In this document: positions 5,440 to 5,726 of the stretch, piece after piece
Layout: every line of letters starts with the position of its first letter
How positions within the stretch are numbered: the first letter of the stretch is position 1
DNA from: a bacterium
GTDB taxonomy: Bacteria > UBA9089 > CG2-30-40-21
Assembly (NCBI GenBank): GCA_018814245.1
Contig: JAHIZN010000261.1
Location: forward strand, 1 to 5,726
Direction of reading: 5' to 3'
Length of the DNA stretch: 5,726 nucleotides
The notes under the pieces: model-generated
Database searches by the model: none
Told to the model about the DNA's origin: nothing
What the model saw: the letters and a program-made list of their open reading frames with translations, nothing else
Program-made: the position numbers and the translations under genes

Positions 5440-5726
5440 GATATTATTTGTATAATCTGAATATTCTTAACAAGCATGATGTGTTTTTAATCACATTCAA
5501 TCGAACTTTGAAAATTCACAACCGTTCAGGCTATACATCAAAAGTGTGAGGGGATAAGTAGATAATAAAAGAGAGATATGGGGATAATAATAATATAATC
5601 AAGGGCTTGAAAATGAACGGAAGATTACAATGCCATCATTCCCAAGTGGATAAGTTGTATTATCCCCACATCTCTCTAATTCCTATATCTCCTTATCCCC
5701 TTTTCTTACACTACCTGAACGGTTAC
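5440..5726. other. Right-hand intergenic region, no gene seen
   Basis: No credible reading frame lies here. Bases 5440-5519 are AT-rich with one small hairpin, ATGTG/CACAT (5479-5496). The rest is an inverted-repeat element (5520-5724). The gene to the right lies outside the window. Confidence 0.7.
5520..5724. mobile_element. MITE-like 205-bp element with long imperfect inverted repeats
   Basis: The left arm begins AACCGTTCAGG (5520-5530) and the right arm ends CCTGAACGGTT (5714-5724), an exact 11-bp inverted pair. Inward, the arms stay complementary with small gaps over about 68 bases. Shared blocks are GGGGATAAG (5550-5558) and AGAGAGAT.TGGGGATAATA (to 5589) on the left, with their complements at 5658-5700 on the right. 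The centre (5590-5657) is non-coding. No transposase is present. The layout fits a non-autonomous miniature element or dispersed fold-back repeat. A target duplication cannot be judged because only two bases follow the right end. Confidence 0.65.

Overview
The window holds three complete protein genes, all on the minus strand. They are a membrane-anchored metallophosphoesterase (105-1160), a divergent polysaccharide deacetylase of the YibQ/DUF610 type (1569-2612) and a large multidomain signalling protein (3342 to about 5339). The last one chains an excisionase-type DNA-binding helix-turn-helix, TPR helices, an HD-GYP domain, a receiver domain and a GGDEF domain. No tRNA, rRNA, CRISPR array, transposase or phage gene was found.

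The organism looks like an uncultured or little-studied bacterium with an AT-leaning genome. A YibQ-type deacetylase and an HD-GYP/GGDEF regulator suggest a free-living, probably diderm lineage, but the sequence does not fix the phylum. The intergenic regions are long (408, 729 and at least 384 bases), and each carries a different family of structured repeat. This is unlike a compact, streamlined genome.

Layout from left to right. Bases 1-119 are a 46-bp tandem repeat, each unit containing a palindrome, and it runs into the 3' end of the phosphoesterase gene. The 1161-1568 gap carries a 140-bp element bounded by perfect 27-bp inverted repeats. The deacetylase has a recognisable sigma-70-type promoter at 2676-2704. 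The 2613-3341 gap carries a 3.2-copy tandem array (2796-3145) of units that can each fold into a three-way junction. The signalling gene has a near-consensus promoter at 5411-5439. The right end (5520-5724) is a 205-bp element with long imperfect terminal inverted repeats.

The genes are not an obvious operon, because the gaps are large and two of the three have their own promoters. Two encode envelope or extracytoplasmic enzymes and one a cytoplasmic regulator; a shared pathway cannot be shown. The most interesting object is the signalling protein. It joins a DNA-binding domain to both halves of a cyclic-di-GMP turnover system, yet the HD motif reads Tyr-Asp and the GGDEF motif reads GGDNF. 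The intact parts are the DNA-binding and receiver domains, so it may be a phosphorylation-controlled DNA-binding protein using dead enzyme domains as sensors or scaffolds. That is an inference.
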